Source of the DNA: Sporosarcina sp. P33
Lineage (GTDB): Bacteria; Bacillota; Bacilli; Bacillales_A; Planococcaceae
Assembly (NCBI RefSeq): GCF_002077155.1
Contig: NZ_CP015027.1
Coordinates: forward strand, 2,210,501-2,274,500
Length of the DNA: 64,000 nucleotides
Reading direction: 5' to 3'
Below are positions 18,820-27,887 of the stretch, one piece after another (the first letter of the stretch is position 1; every line of letters starts with the position of its first letter). The notes below the pieces were generated by a model. It had not been told where the DNA came from, did not search any database, and saw only the letters and a list, made by a program, of their open reading frames with translations. The position numbers were made by a program, and so were the translations under genes.

Positions 18820-20013
18820 ATGGACTTTACATTTACAGATGAACAAAAAATGCTGCGAAAGACAGCCAGGCAGTTTGTCGATGCCGAAATTATGCCGCAT
18901 ATCGCGAAGTGGGATGCGCAGGGAAGCTTTGATCCGGTGATTTGGAAACGGCTCGCGGACCTCGGTTTTATGGGTGTCTGTGTACCGGAGAAGTATGGCG
19001 GCAGCGGCATGGACTATAATTCATTGGCAATTTTATGCGAGGAACTGGAGCGTGGTGACACGGCATTTCGAACGGCGGTTTCTGTGCATATCGGTTTGAA
19101 TTGTATGACACTGATGCAGTGGGGAACGGAAGAGCAGAAGCAAAAGTATTTGGTGCCACAGGCAAAAGGCGAGAAAGTCGGTGCATTTGGACTGACGGAA
19201 CCAGGTGCAGGCTCAGATGTTTCTGCAATTCAGACACACGCGGTTCGTGACGGCAGTGACTATGTGTTAAACGGACAGAAAACCTGGATCTCGCTCTGTG
19301 ATTCGGCAGATCATTTTCTTGTTTTCGCCTATACCGATAAATCCAAAAAGCATCACGGCATCAGCGCATTTATTGTGGAACGGACGATGCCCGGATTTTC
19401 GTCGAAAGCAATAAAAGGAAAATACGGAATCCGTTCGGGCAATACAGGGGAATTATTTTTTGAAGATGTCCGTGTGCCGGCAGAGAACTTGCTCGGAGAT
19501 GAAGGAGAAGGCTTTAAAATTGCTATGTCGGCGCTTGATAATGGACGCTTTACTGTGGCAGCAGGAGCCGTCGGGCTATTATATGCCTGTCTGGAAGCGA
19601 GCATAGAGTATGCGTCGGCACGTGAAACTTTCGGCAAGAAGATCGGGGAGCATCAGCTCGTGCAGCAAATGATTGCGAAGATGGAAGCCGGTTACCAAAT
19701 GAGCCGTCTGCTTGTATATCGGGCAGGTGAACTGAAAAACAGCGGGCTGCGTAATACACGTGAGACCTCCCTTGCGAAATGGCAGGCATGTGATTTTGCC
19801 AATCAGGCTGCAGACGATGCGGTGCAGATTCACGGCGCATATGGCTATTCAGATGAGTATCCCGTTGCGCGCTATTTACGGAATTCCAAAGCACCGGTTA
19901 TTTACGAAGGCACACGTGAAATTCATACAATCATGCAAGCAGATTATGTGCTGGGAAAACGAAGTGATAAGAAACTGCATCGCATGCTGCCGAAATGGCC
20001 GTTTGAGGGATGA
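18820..20013 (+). CDS. Acyl-CoA dehydrogenase
   Basis: 397 aa, AAGGAGG before the ATG. FAD-dependent acyl-CoA dehydrogenase. FGLTEPGAGSDVSA is family signature 1, followed by QKTWIS, and the C-terminal QIHGAYGYSDEYPVARYLR leads to the catalytic glutamate in IYEGTREIH. Full length for the family. It follows lysine-degradation-type genes, so a glutaryl-CoA or short branched acyl-CoA substrate is conceivable, but the substrate is not readable. Confidence 0.9.
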   Translation: MDFTFTDEQKMLRKTARQFVDAEIMPHIAKWDAQGSFDPVIWKRLADLGFMGVCVPEKYGGSGMDYNSLAILCEELERGDTAFRTAVSVHIGLNCMTLMQWGTEEQKQKYLVPQAKGEKVGAFGLTEPGAGSDVSAIQTHAVRDGSDYVLNGQKTWISLCDSADHFLVFAYTDKSKKHHGISAFIVERTMPGFSSKAIKGKYGIRSGNTGELFFEDVRVPAENLLGDEGEGFKIAMSALDNGRFTVAAGAVGLLYACLEASIEYASARETFGKKIGEHQLVQQMIAKMEAGYQMSRLLVYRAGELKNSGLRNTRETSLAKWQACDFANQAADDAVQIHGAYGYSDEYPVARYLRNSKAPVIYEGTREIHTIMQADYVLGKRSDKKLHRMLPKWPFEG

Positions 20014-20023
20014 GGGTAAATGT

Positions 20024-20070
20024 AAAAGCTATCCAGATCGCCAGTTTTTGGCGTTCCGGATAGCTTTTTA
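20024..20070. terminator. Rho-independent terminator after the acyl-CoA dehydrogenase
   Basis: AAAAGCTATCC pairs with GGATAGCTTTT, and an inner CGCCA/TGGCG stem closes the loop. T-run on the plus side. Confidence 0.88.
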
Positions 20071-20092
20071 AAATTCTTAAAGTGTGATAAAT

Positions 20093-20142
20093 GCGCGGTG
20101 TTTGACTGTATTGTCGCGGTGCCCCGGATCAATGGCGCGACC
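20093..20142. repeat. Mini-array of three GCGCG motifs at 21-bp spacing
   Basis: GCGCGGTG (20093), TCGCGGTG (20114) and GCGCGACC (20135) recur at exactly 21 bp between the convergent acyl-CoA dehydrogenase and SDR genes. It resembles the mini-array between moaB and moaC. Three copies alone could be chance. Confidence 0.4.
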
Positions 20143-20178
20143 CGGCAACTCTGCCGCCAATACAGTCACTGCAATAAC

Positions 20179-21060
20179 TCAAGATCCGACAAAATCGCCG
20201 CCGTCAACGTGGATGGTCTGTCCTGTCATATAGCTCGAGTCCTGTGAAGCGAGAAATACATAGGCCGGTGCATTTTCAGCCGGCTGTCCGCGGCGTTTCA
20301 TCGGTGTGTCTGCGCCGTGTTCTGCCACGGTTTTTGCATCAAATGTCGCCGGGATGAGCGGTGTCCAGATAGGTCCCGGTGCCACAGCGTTTACACGGAT
20401 TCCTTTATCCGCAAGATTGAGCGCAAGGGAGCGTGTGAAGCTGGTGATCGCGCCTTTTGTTGCTGAATAGTCCAGCAGGCCGGGTGATCCGTTGTAAGCC
20501 GTAATGGAAGACGTGTTGACTATGCAGTCGCCTTTCTTCATATGCTTGACCGCTGCTTTTGACAGCAGGAACAAGCCGAAGAAATTCGTCTCAAATGTTT
20601 CTTTCAGCTGCTCTTCGGTAATATCTTCGATAGTATCCTGCGGGAACTGTTTTCCTGCATTATTTACAAGTATATTAAGCCCGCCAAAATCGTTCAGAAC
20701 TTGTTCGATCAGCTGTTTGCAGTTTTCTTCTTTGCTGACATCGGTTTGATATTTTTTCGCTTTTCCGCCGTATTTTTCGATTAATTCAATCGTTTTATCG
20801 GCGTCTTCGTCTTCTTGATCAGCAAGATAGGCAATTGCAACATCCGCGCCTTCTTTTGCATAAGCTACTGCGACGGCGCGGCCGATTCCGCTGTCGCCTC
20901 CTGTGATCAGTGCCGTTTTGCCTTTAAGTTTATCCGCTCCTTTGAAATCAGGGTCATCATAAATAGGGGCAGGGTGCATTTCATTTTCCACACCAGGCTG
21001 TTCAGATTGCGTTTGTCCGTCAACTTGTCCATCAATTTTTTCATATTTATCTTTACTCAC
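20179..21060 (-). CDS. SDR-family oxidoreductase, general stress type (YhdF/YhxC-like)
   Basis: 293 aa from the GTG at 21060 (VSKDKYEKIDGQ), seven bases after AAAGGAGGA; the longer upstream frame is not needed. Short-chain dehydrogenase: cofactor motif TGGDSGIGRAVA, NNAG in LVNNAGKQFPQD, catalytic serine in VNTSSITA, and YSATKGA with the catalytic Tyr/Lys. The hydrophilic N-terminal extension rich in Gln/Asp and the C-terminal HVDGGDFVGS are typical of the SigB-dependent stress SDRs of Bacilli. A SigB-like promoter precedes it. Confidence 0.88.
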   Translation of the reverse strand: MSKDKYEKIDGQVDGQTQSEQPGVENEMHPAPIYDDPDFKGADKLKGKTALITGGDSGIGRAVAVAYAKEGADVAIAYLADQEDEDADKTIELIEKYGGKAKKYQTDVSKEENCKQLIEQVLNDFGGLNILVNNAGKQFPQDTIEDITEEQLKETFETNFFGLFLLSKAAVKHMKKGDCIVNTSSITAYNGSPGLLDYSATKGAITSFTRSLALNLADKGIRVNAVAPGPIWTPLIPATFDAKTVAEHGADTPMKRRGQPAENAPAYVFLASQDSSYMTGQTIHVDGGDFVGS

Positions 21061-21093
21061 ATGATGTCCTCCTTTAGATATTCTACAAAAAGT

Positions 21094-21118
21094 ATTCCCG
21101 GATAGTCTTTGAACAAAC
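21094..21118 (-). promoter_or_regulatory. SigB-like promoter of the SDR gene
   Basis: On the minus strand GTTTGT is followed after 13 bases by GGGAAT, close to the SigB consensus GTTTAA-N12-15-GGGWAW. It is placed about 35 bp before the GTG start and just ahead of the ribosome site. This agrees with SigB control of homologous stress SDRs. Confidence 0.65.
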
Positions 21119-21213
21119 ATACGAATTGTTTGCAGAAACTTTTTTCGGATTGGCAGTTTGCGTGATATACTAAAGTTATTAACTATTCTATAACAGCTAA
21201 GGAGCGTGTCTTC

Positions 21214-22386
21214 ATGAATTTTCAACCTTCCAAAAAAATGTCCATCTTCTCACCCGCGATCTTCGGTGATCTGAAAGCAGCTGCAGCGGAAAAACGAGCT
21301 GCAGGCGCTGCGGTCGTCGATTTAAGTCTCGGCAGTCCGGATCTTCCGCCTGACGAGCGCGTTCGGCAGGTGCTGTCTGAGCAAAGTGCTTTGGCTTCAT
21401 CTTACGGCTATACACTTGGGGGGACGAAGCGGTTCCATGAAGCTGTCGCAAATTATTATAAACGACGTACAGGTGTCGTCATTGATCCAGACACGGAAGT
21501 CCTGCAGACGATGGGTTCCCAAGAAGGACTCGTGCATTTGCCGTTTGCTTTTTGCGATGAAGGGGACTATGTCCTGACAACTGATCCTGCCTACGTTGCG
21601 TATGATGCAGGGATCAAACTGGCAGGTGCTGTGCCGTACTACATGCCGCTGCTTGCCGAAAACGGGTTCTTGCCGGATCTGAATAACGTGCCGGAAGACG
21701 TCCTAAAAAAGACGAAACTGTTAATCCTTAACTTGCCGGGCAATCCAGTGCCCGCCATGCCGAGTGAAGCATTTTTCAAAGAAGTCGTTGCATTCGCGAA
21801 AAAACACGGTATTATCGTGCTTCATGACGCGGCGTATTCGGAGTATTATTTCACTGGGGACCGTCCGGCGAGTTTCTTAACGACGCCGGGTGCTATGGAA
21901 GTCGGCATGGAAATCAATTCGCTGTCGAAAAGTTTCAGTCTGGCAGGCGCGCGCATTGCGTACTTCGTCGGCAACGCTAATATGCTGAAAGTGCTTCGTG
22001 AATTGAAATCAAATCTCGACTACGGCACATTCGGCCCGATCCAGGAAGCGGCGGCTGTCGCGCTTGATCACGGCGAAGAAATCACCGACCGACTGCGCGA
22101 AGAGTTTTCAAAGCGTCACCGCGCGTTAATGAACGGACTCGCAACTCTGGGCTGGGAAACTACCCCTTCTGAGGGCGGCATGTTCGTCTGGGCAAAATAT
22201 CCTTACGATATTGACGACAAAGAATTCGTCTTTGAAGCAATCAAACAAGCAGGCGTTGTCATGGTGCCTGGAAGTATTTTTGGTGCCGCCGGGCAGGGAT
22301 ACGTCCGCATTGCGCTTGTACAGAAAGTTGAATTGATTGAGCAGGCGATCGAACAGCTCGGGAAATTATCTATCGTTACTGCATAA
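21214..22386 (+). CDS. PLP-dependent class I/II aminotransferase
   Basis: 390 aa, AAGGAG before the ATG. Fold-type I aminotransferase: the substrate loop DLSLGSPDLPPDERV, the conserved asparagine in NLPGNPVP, an aspartate/tyrosine pair in LHDAAYSEYYF, and the PLP-lysine in NSLSKSFSLAGARIAY. It resembles the LL-diaminopimelate/aspartate aminotransferase-like branch; the amino donor is not determined. It diverges from the SDR gene and is followed by a short hairpin with a T-run. Confidence 0.87.
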   Translation: MNFQPSKKMSIFSPAIFGDLKAAAAEKRAAGAAVVDLSLGSPDLPPDERVRQVLSEQSALASSYGYTLGGTKRFHEAVANYYKRRTGVVIDPDTEVLQTMGSQEGLVHLPFAFCDEGDYVLTTDPAYVAYDAGIKLAGAVPYYMPLLAENGFLPDLNNVPEDVLKKTKLLILNLPGNPVPAMPSEAFFKEVVAFAKKHGIIVLHDAAYSEYYFTGDRPASFLTTPGAMEVGMEINSLSKSFSLAGARIAYFVGNANMLKVLRELKSNLDYGTFGPIQEAAAVALDHGEEITDRLREEFSKRHRALMNGLATLGWETTPSEGGMFVWAKYPYDIDDKEFVFEAIKQAGVVMVPGSIFGAAGQGYVRIALVQKVELIEQAIEQLGKLSIVTA

Positions 22387-22394
22387 TTACACTC

Positions 22395-22428
22395 AAGGAG
22401 AGCGGGAATCAACTGCTCTTCTTTTTTT
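22395..22428 (+). terminator. Probable rho-independent terminator after the aminotransferase
   Basis: AGAGC pairs with GCTCT around an 11-base loop, followed by CTTTTTTT. The stem is short. Confidence 0.6.
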
Positions 22429-22684
22429 ATCGATAAAGCACACAAATAAAACGAGGGCTTCTTCTAAAAGCAAACAATCGATGCCGTTCACATCAGACTT
22501 GAACTAAAAGGTTAGCTGAATGAACTGTGAGAGTTGCTTCCGCACGAGACATTCGGTACGTAATGCAGATGGTGACAGACAATGAGAAAGTTGAGTGAAA
22601 TTGCAGTAACTTTTCGTTCGATGTAACGTAATTAAAATTTTCCAGTCTACTTTGATATAAAGCAAAGCAGAGGAGAGGAAAACG

Positions 22685-24775
22685 ATGAATAAAGGCAAAT
22701 GGATTATTGTGTGCGGCGCAATTGGAACAGCTGCAGCTATCGTATTGCTGAGCGTACTGTTCTGGCCCAAAGTCGGTGTCACGTCGACGAAGTCAGTGCT
22801 TGCGAATCAGCCGCTGACCGTTTATTTCTCACAGCCGGTGAAAAAGAATGCGGAAGCCTCAATGTTTTACGTGACTGAAAATCGCAAGAAAATACCTGCA
22901 CAGCTTTCCTATGGCAGCAATAAAACTTCATTGCAAATAGGGGAATTGAAGCCGGGGAACTACGAGCTGCACATACCTTCCAACGTTTTTGGCACGTGGA
23001 AACGCGTGGAGGAAAAAGTGCTTTCCTTTGCTGTGCTGGAATCGGTGCGGCCAGTCACATCTATAAAAGAAATTGAAAAATTCTTTGAGCGCGTGGAACC
23101 AAATGGCCGCGATGAAAGTATCGCGGTGGAGTCGTCTTCAGAAGACAAAGCATCCAGCTCAGGCGGGGGTGCCGATCATTCTCAAACCAATCAGCAAGTG
23201 GCAGGTGTTGACGAGGCGGATACTGTCAAAACAGACAGCGGCTACCTCTACGATGTGTTAAACGGAAGCAGCTTGATTATCACTGATATCCGTAATCCAC
23301 ACGGCATGGTTCATGCAGGCACCGTTGATTTTCCCGATGGATTTACGGCAAGAGAATTGTATGTGGATCAGAACAAAGTCGCGGTGATCGGCGGTAAGAA
23401 TTTGGATGGGACTGCATCAAATATGGATGTGAATACAACAGAGGACAAAATTATGCCGATGCAGGAGCTGTCGGTCATTCGGGTCTACGATGTCACGGAC
23501 CGCACGAACCCGAGACTGATTCGGGAAACCGGCGCTGAAGGTTATGTCATCGGTACACGGAAAATCGGTCAATATCTCTATATGATCACGAATAACCGGC
23601 CGTTTTATTGGTTCACTGACCAGGTGCCTAAGGGTGATCAGTTACTGCCGAAAGTGTATGATTCTGCAGCAAACCAGTCAGTGCAGCCGATCAATTTGGA
23701 TAAGGTTTCGATTTTGCCGGGCGCGATGGAACCGTCATATTCAGTCATCACAACACTTGATCTGGAATCAGGTGAATCAGCCGGAACGGAAACAAAAGCA
23801 TATCTCGGCAGCGGAGAACAGCTTTATATGTCGGTGGATCATATCTATTTAACATCCACACTTTATCAGGACCAGCAGCAGGGCAACAGTGAAGTTTTCA
23901 AATTCGGCCTTGCCGGAACGCAAGTACATTTTCTGAACGCCGCGCAGCTGAAAGGTTCGATTCTGAATCAATTTTCCATGGATGAACACGACGGCTATTT
24001 CCGCACAGTCACAACGGAAGGCAATTTATGGGATGAACAAAATAAAGCAAAAAACCATTTATTCATTCTCGATGAGAACATGAGACAAGTGGGGTCAGTC
24101 GAAGACCTTGCTGTTAACGAACGCATCTATTCCGCGCGGTTCATCGGAGACAAGGCTTATATGGTGACATTTCGCGAGACCGATCCGCTGTTTGTGATGG
24201 ACGTTGCGGATCCGCACAATCCACAGGTGCTCGGTGAACTGAAGATTCCGGGCTTCAGCAACTACTTACATCCGATTGACGAAGGACATCTGATCGGCTT
24301 CGGCTATGAAACAGTCGCTAAGAAAAATCCTCAGGGCGGAGCACCGATTATTCAGACGCGCGGGATGAAAGTCTCCTTGTTCGATGTAACCGATTTTACC
24401 AACCCGAAAGAAAAAGCCGCTGAGATTATTGGGGGAACGGGGACGTATTCATCAGTGCAGCACGACCATCACGCACTGTTCATCCATCCGTCGCGTCATT
24501 TATTCGGCTTTCCGATCGCGGTGTATCAGCAAGCAAAAAACGATGATATCCTGAATCTGCAAAGTTCAGGTGCTATGATTTATGAAATTACAGCAGAGCG
24601 CGGCATTATCAAAGCGGCGGATCTGACAGAGCGCATGACGAATGACTATATGGACTGGGAAAAAGAAATCCAGCGTTTGCTGTATAGCGGAGATACCGTC
24701 TACACGGTGTCTGTGAATGAAATAAGGAGCTATGCATTGGACGGCTTTGCCCCACTGGATACACTGGCGAAATAA
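22685..24775 (+). CDS. Secreted/membrane-anchored beta-propeller domain protein
   Basis: 696 aa, AGGAGAGG before the ATG. One N-terminal hydrophobic segment (residues 7-27) serves as signal or anchor. Residues 35-125 look like a bacterial Ig-like domain, followed by a Ser/Gly-rich linker. From about residue 175 the motif NQQVAGVDEADTVKTDSGYLY marks the beta-propeller family of extracytoplasmic proteins (Pfam Beta_propel, from memory). Repeated FDVTDFTNPK and YDVTDRTNPR strands mark blades. Function in the family is unknown. The stop is followed directly by a 21-bp-phased repeat with no clear terminator. Confidence 0.82.
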   Translation: MNKGKWIIVCGAIGTAAAIVLLSVLFWPKVGVTSTKSVLANQPLTVYFSQPVKKNAEASMFYVTENRKKIPAQLSYGSNKTSLQIGELKPGNYELHIPSNVFGTWKRVEEKVLSFAVLESVRPVTSIKEIEKFFERVEPNGRDESIAVESSSEDKASSSGGGADHSQTNQQVAGVDEADTVKTDSGYLYDVLNGSSLIITDIRNPHGMVHAGTVDFPDGFTARELYVDQNKVAVIGGKNLDGTASNMDVNTTEDKIMPMQELSVIRVYDVTDRTNPRLIRETGAEGYVIGTRKIGQYLYMITNNRPFYWFTDQVPKGDQLLPKVYDSAANQSVQPINLDKVSILPGAMEPSYSVITTLDLESGESAGTETKAYLGSGEQLYMSVDHIYLTSTLYQDQQQGNSEVFKFGLAGTQVHFLNAAQLKGSILNQFSMDEHDGYFRTVTTEGNLWDEQNKAKNHLFILDENMRQVGSVEDLAVNERIYSARFIGDKAYMVTFRETDPLFVMDVADPHNPQVLGELKIPGFSNYLHPIDEGHLIGFGYETVAKKNPQGGAPIIQTRGMKVSLFDVTDFTNPKEKAAEIIGGTGTYSSVQHDHHALFIHPSRHLFGFPIAVYQQAKNDDILNLQSSGAMIYEITAERGIIKAADLTERMTNDYMDWEKEIQRLLYSGDTVYTVSVNEIRSYALDGFAPLDTLAK

Positions 24776-24802
24776 GTTCGCAGCACCCGCGCGGCAGAGC
24801 GG

Positions 24803-24934
24803 GCGCTCAATAAATTTGGCAAGCGCTCAAAGCCACGGCCTGCGCGCTCAAACTCCGGCTCAAGCGCTCAAAGCCACAGTCCGTGCGCTCATACCGCCAC
24901 GCCAAGCGCTCAATCACCCAGTCTAACCGCCCAA
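24803..24934. repeat. Seven-unit GCGCTCAA array with 20/21-bp spacing
   Basis: Motif starts are at 24803, 24823, 24844, 24864, 24885, 24906 and 24927 (the last degenerate, CCGCCCAA). Spacing is 20, 21, 20, 21, 21, 21 bp and the bases between are variable. It lies between the convergent beta-propeller and EAL genes. Same motif as the arrays at 37.0 and 61.8 kb. Confidence 0.85.
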
Positions 24935-25033
24935 AACCGCCCCCGCAGCAATCGTAAAAGGTTGTTTTTTCACTCCCCGTACAGTAAGCTGTAATCAAAT
25001 GCACGATGAACCGCCACAATTGAACATGCAACA

Positions 25034-25071
25034 TAAAAAATGGAGCCCTTTCTGCATGAAAGGAGCTCCAT
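25034..25071 (-). terminator. Rho-independent terminator of the PAS-GGDEF-EAL gene
   Basis: On the minus strand ATGGAGCTCCTTTC pairs with GAAAGGGCTCCAT around a 5-base loop, then a T-run. Confidence 0.9.
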
Positions 25072-25090
25072 CTGACTTGTGTAGAGTGAT

Positions 25091-26743
25091 TTACTTGATT
25101 TCGATTTGCTCGGCAGGAAGCGGTATTCCAATGAAGTGGCCCTGCATGGCGTCGATGCCCATTTCTTTCAGCAATTCAAACTGCTGTTCATTGACGACGC
25201 CTTCTGCAATCGTATACAAGTTTAATTTCTTGGAAAGCTGAATTAATCCCTCGATCAGCATTTGCGTCTTTGGATTGCTCAGCAATGCATCAATGAAGAC
25301 ACGGTCAAATTTGACGCTGGAAATAGGGAGATGCTGCAAGTAGCGCAGTGAAGCATAACCAGAGCCGAAATCATCAAGTGTAAACTGCAGCCCGAGACTT
25401 TGAAGTTCTGACATTTGTGCCAGTACGGATTGTTCTTCTTCGGCTTTCAGTGCAAATTTCTCTGTGAACTCCAGATATACCTTATCCGCCGGGCATCCTG
25501 TGTCATGTAAGATGGAGATCAGCCGGTCTTTCCACTGGGGATTCAGCGATTCACGAATGGAAGAGTTGATGGAAATACTCATATCATTACCGGCAACATG
25601 CCATTTTGTCGCGAAGATCATCGCTTCTTCCGCCACATAGGCGCCGATTTCTTCAATGAGGCCATTTTCTTCCGCAATCGGAATCAATTCATCGGGGCTG
25701 ATGACACCAAGTTCATCATCTTCCCAGCGTACAAGCGCTTCATAGCACGTAATCTGATCACTTGCTACATCGAATTGAGGCTGGTAGGCGACGTGCAATG
25801 AATTGCGGTCGAGTGCCGTCAGCATCTTCCGGTCGATTTCCAGACGGCGGTTCAAAATTTTATGTGACTGCGCAGATAGTGATGCAATTCGTCCGCCCCC
25901 TTGACTGATCACGTCTTTCGCTGCAGTCATTGCCACTGTATACAGCTGCATATACGTCTGCTGATCTTCAGGGAAACGCACAATTCCTCCGCTGATCGAC
26001 AGCGTCTGCGCATTACGGCTGAGGTAGATCGGCTGCTGTTTCAGAAAATCATAGAAACCTTGAATATACCAATCACCGAAAGCTGTCAGAACAACAAAAC
26101 TGTTCGTATCGATGCGCGCGATAGGGCTGTCCTGGAAGTAACGTTTCAGCCGATTGGTGAATTCTTGGATCAGCTGCGTCTCGCATTCCTGGGATTGCAG
26201 CTCTTTCATAGTGAAGTAATGATCGATTGTCAAATAAACGAATGAAAAATGCGTTCCGGCTGCGATGGATTCATTGACTACTTGCTCTAATTTATGGCGG
26301 CTCATCAGACCGGTTTCCACATCGATAAACGCAATGTCGCCCAATTTTTCCTGCAATCGGATATCTTCGGTGATATCCAACTCCAGGAAGAAGACGGATT
26401 GCAGTTCGCCGGTGCTTGACACGTTAGGAACGGCCAGCGTATTGACAAAGAATGGTTCGCCTCCACGGGTCATTTTTTCTATTTTCCCAGACCATGCTTT
26501 GCCGGTCAGCAAACGGTCCCAAATCGAATTGGCGATCACCTGATTCTCGGGATGGTCCGAAAACATTTGCCAGAAGGATTTACCGATAATCCGTTTCGGG
26601 GTCCAGCCGCTGACATTTAGGTAATTTTGATTGGCATAGGTTATTAGTCCTTCGCCATCTGTATGTGTAACTAATTGGTATTTATCCAGACTATAGACTA
26701 ACGCATGATGTTTATTCGCTTCAGGCAAGCTAATAGTATTCAT
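25091..26743 (-). CDS. PAS-GGDEF-EAL protein, probable c-di-GMP phosphodiesterase
   Basis: 550 aa, no membrane segment. Order: PAS (residues 15-130, LVTHTDGEGLITYANQNYL), a degenerate GGDEF domain (about 135-285) in which the GGDEF position reads DTNSF within ARIDTNSFVVL, and an EAL domain (295-548). The EAL part keeps YEALVRW, INSS, EFTEK, LDDFGSGYASL, KFD and QGHF, so hydrolysis of c-di-GMP is plausible, while cyclase activity is very unlikely. The PAS domain probably senses a cytoplasmic ligand or redox state. Monocistronic, with its own terminator. Confidence 0.87.
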   Translation of the reverse strand: MNTISLPEANKHHALVYSLDKYQLVTHTDGEGLITYANQNYLNVSGWTPKRIIGKSFWQMFSDHPENQVIANSIWDRLLTGKAWSGKIEKMTRGGEPFFVNTLAVPNVSSTGELQSVFFLELDITEDIRLQEKLGDIAFIDVETGLMSRHKLEQVVNESIAAGTHFSFVYLTIDHYFTMKELQSQECETQLIQEFTNRLKRYFQDSPIARIDTNSFVVLTAFGDWYIQGFYDFLKQQPIYLSRNAQTLSISGGIVRFPEDQQTYMQLYTVAMTAAKDVISQGGGRIASLSAQSHKILNRRLEIDRKMLTALDRNSLHVAYQPQFDVASDQITCYEALVRWEDDELGVISPDELIPIAEENGLIEEIGAYVAEEAMIFATKWHVAGNDMSISINSSIRESLNPQWKDRLISILHDTGCPADKVYLEFTEKFALKAEEEQSVLAQMSELQSLGLQFTLDDFGSGYASLRYLQHLPISSVKFDRVFIDALLSNPKTQMLIEGLIQLSKKLNLYTIAEGVVNEQQFELLKEMGIDAMQGHFIGIPLPAEQIEIK

Positions 26744-26870
26744 AGAGGTACTCCTTTCCGATTCTACTATATAACTATTATAAATGAATTTCCAGTTGTG
26801 TCTATATCTTATATGTGAACTTTATACTATAAAGTTAAAATGAGAAGTATTTTGATAGGGGTGATGGCTA

Positions 26871-27818
26871 ATGTTGCGACTAAAAGGAATTATGATGATT
26901 ATCATAGGTTCTATGTTGTGGGGTGCTACAGGACCTATGATGGAGTGGATTTTGGATCATAGTGAGATGTCAGTTTCTATGATGTTAATCTTGCGTTTGA
27001 CGATTGCAGGCGCGGCTGTGCTGTTATTGCTGAAAGGGAGGGGGGTACAAATTGGACGTCCGATGCGTCAGAAGTTGTGGCTTCGTAAAATGGTGCTGTT
27101 CGGTATCATCGGAATGCTCGGCGTACAGTTTGGATTCGTCCAGACGATTGCACATAGTGATGCGGTGGTCGCAACATTATTCCAGTTCGTTGCGCCGGTT
27201 TATATCATTATTCTATTGTCCATCCTGCAGAAATCCTTTCCGCCGGGCAGTCAGGTCATCGGCATGGCAGTTGCGCTGTTTGGCTTAATTTTATTATTGA
27301 CTGATGGGTCATTTTCCAGTATTTCATTAAACACGTCCGCGATTGTGTGGGGGGTTATTGTCGGATTCGCCTTCACGTTTTATACGCTGTATCCCGTCGT
27401 CCTAATGGCGGAATGGGGTGTTTTGCTGGTGGTTGGCTGGGGCATGTTCATTGGCGGGGTTGCGCTGTTTATCATCAATCTGCCGATGTTTTTCATGAAT
27501 CTGGGTGTCTTGCTGAACGGTCCTGCAATGGGTATGCTGTTGCTCGTTATCATTATGGGAACACTTGCTTTTATTTTGTTCCTGCAAAGTATGACGTTCA
27601 TATCGCCTGTTGAAACAAGTGTGCTGTCGAGCTTTGAACCGCTCACGGCAATGATTGTTTCCGTCTTTTGGCTCGACCAGGCCATGGGAATTTGGCAAAT
27701 TAGCGGTGCGGCCATTATGCTTCTGGGGGTTGTCTGGCTGTCAATTGGCGGTAACCGCAAAAAGGAAACTGCCCCGCCGCCAGAGCCTATTCAACAATAC
27801 GATCACGAAGAAGTATAG
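26871..27818 (+). CDS. EamA/DMT-family transporter
   Basis: 315 aa with ten predicted hydrophobic helices in two EamA repeats; GSMLWGATGPM opens the first. The second repeat ends with SVLSSFEPLTAMIVSVFWLDQ, the standard EamA motif. The cytoplasmic tail is Pro/Glu-rich. Likely exports a metabolite; substrate unknown. Ribosome site GGGGTGAT. Confidence 0.85.
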   Translation: MLRLKGIMMIIIGSMLWGATGPMMEWILDHSEMSVSMMLILRLTIAGAAVLLLLKGRGVQIGRPMRQKLWLRKMVLFGIIGMLGVQFGFVQTIAHSDAVVATLFQFVAPVYIIILLSILQKSFPPGSQVIGMAVALFGLILLLTDGSFSSISLNTSAIVWGVIVGFAFTFYTLYPVVLMAEWGVLLVVGWGMFIGGVALFIINLPMFFMNLGVLLNGPAMGMLLLVIIMGTLAFILFLQSMTFISPVETSVLSSFEPLTAMIVSVFWLDQAMGIWQISGAAIMLLGVVWLSIGGNRKKETAPPPEPIQQYDHEEV

Positions 27819-27887
27819 ATCTTGCGTCTGTACATGCTGTCTTTCTATATGACATAATGAATGGACAGACAGATCGGGGTGAGCCAG

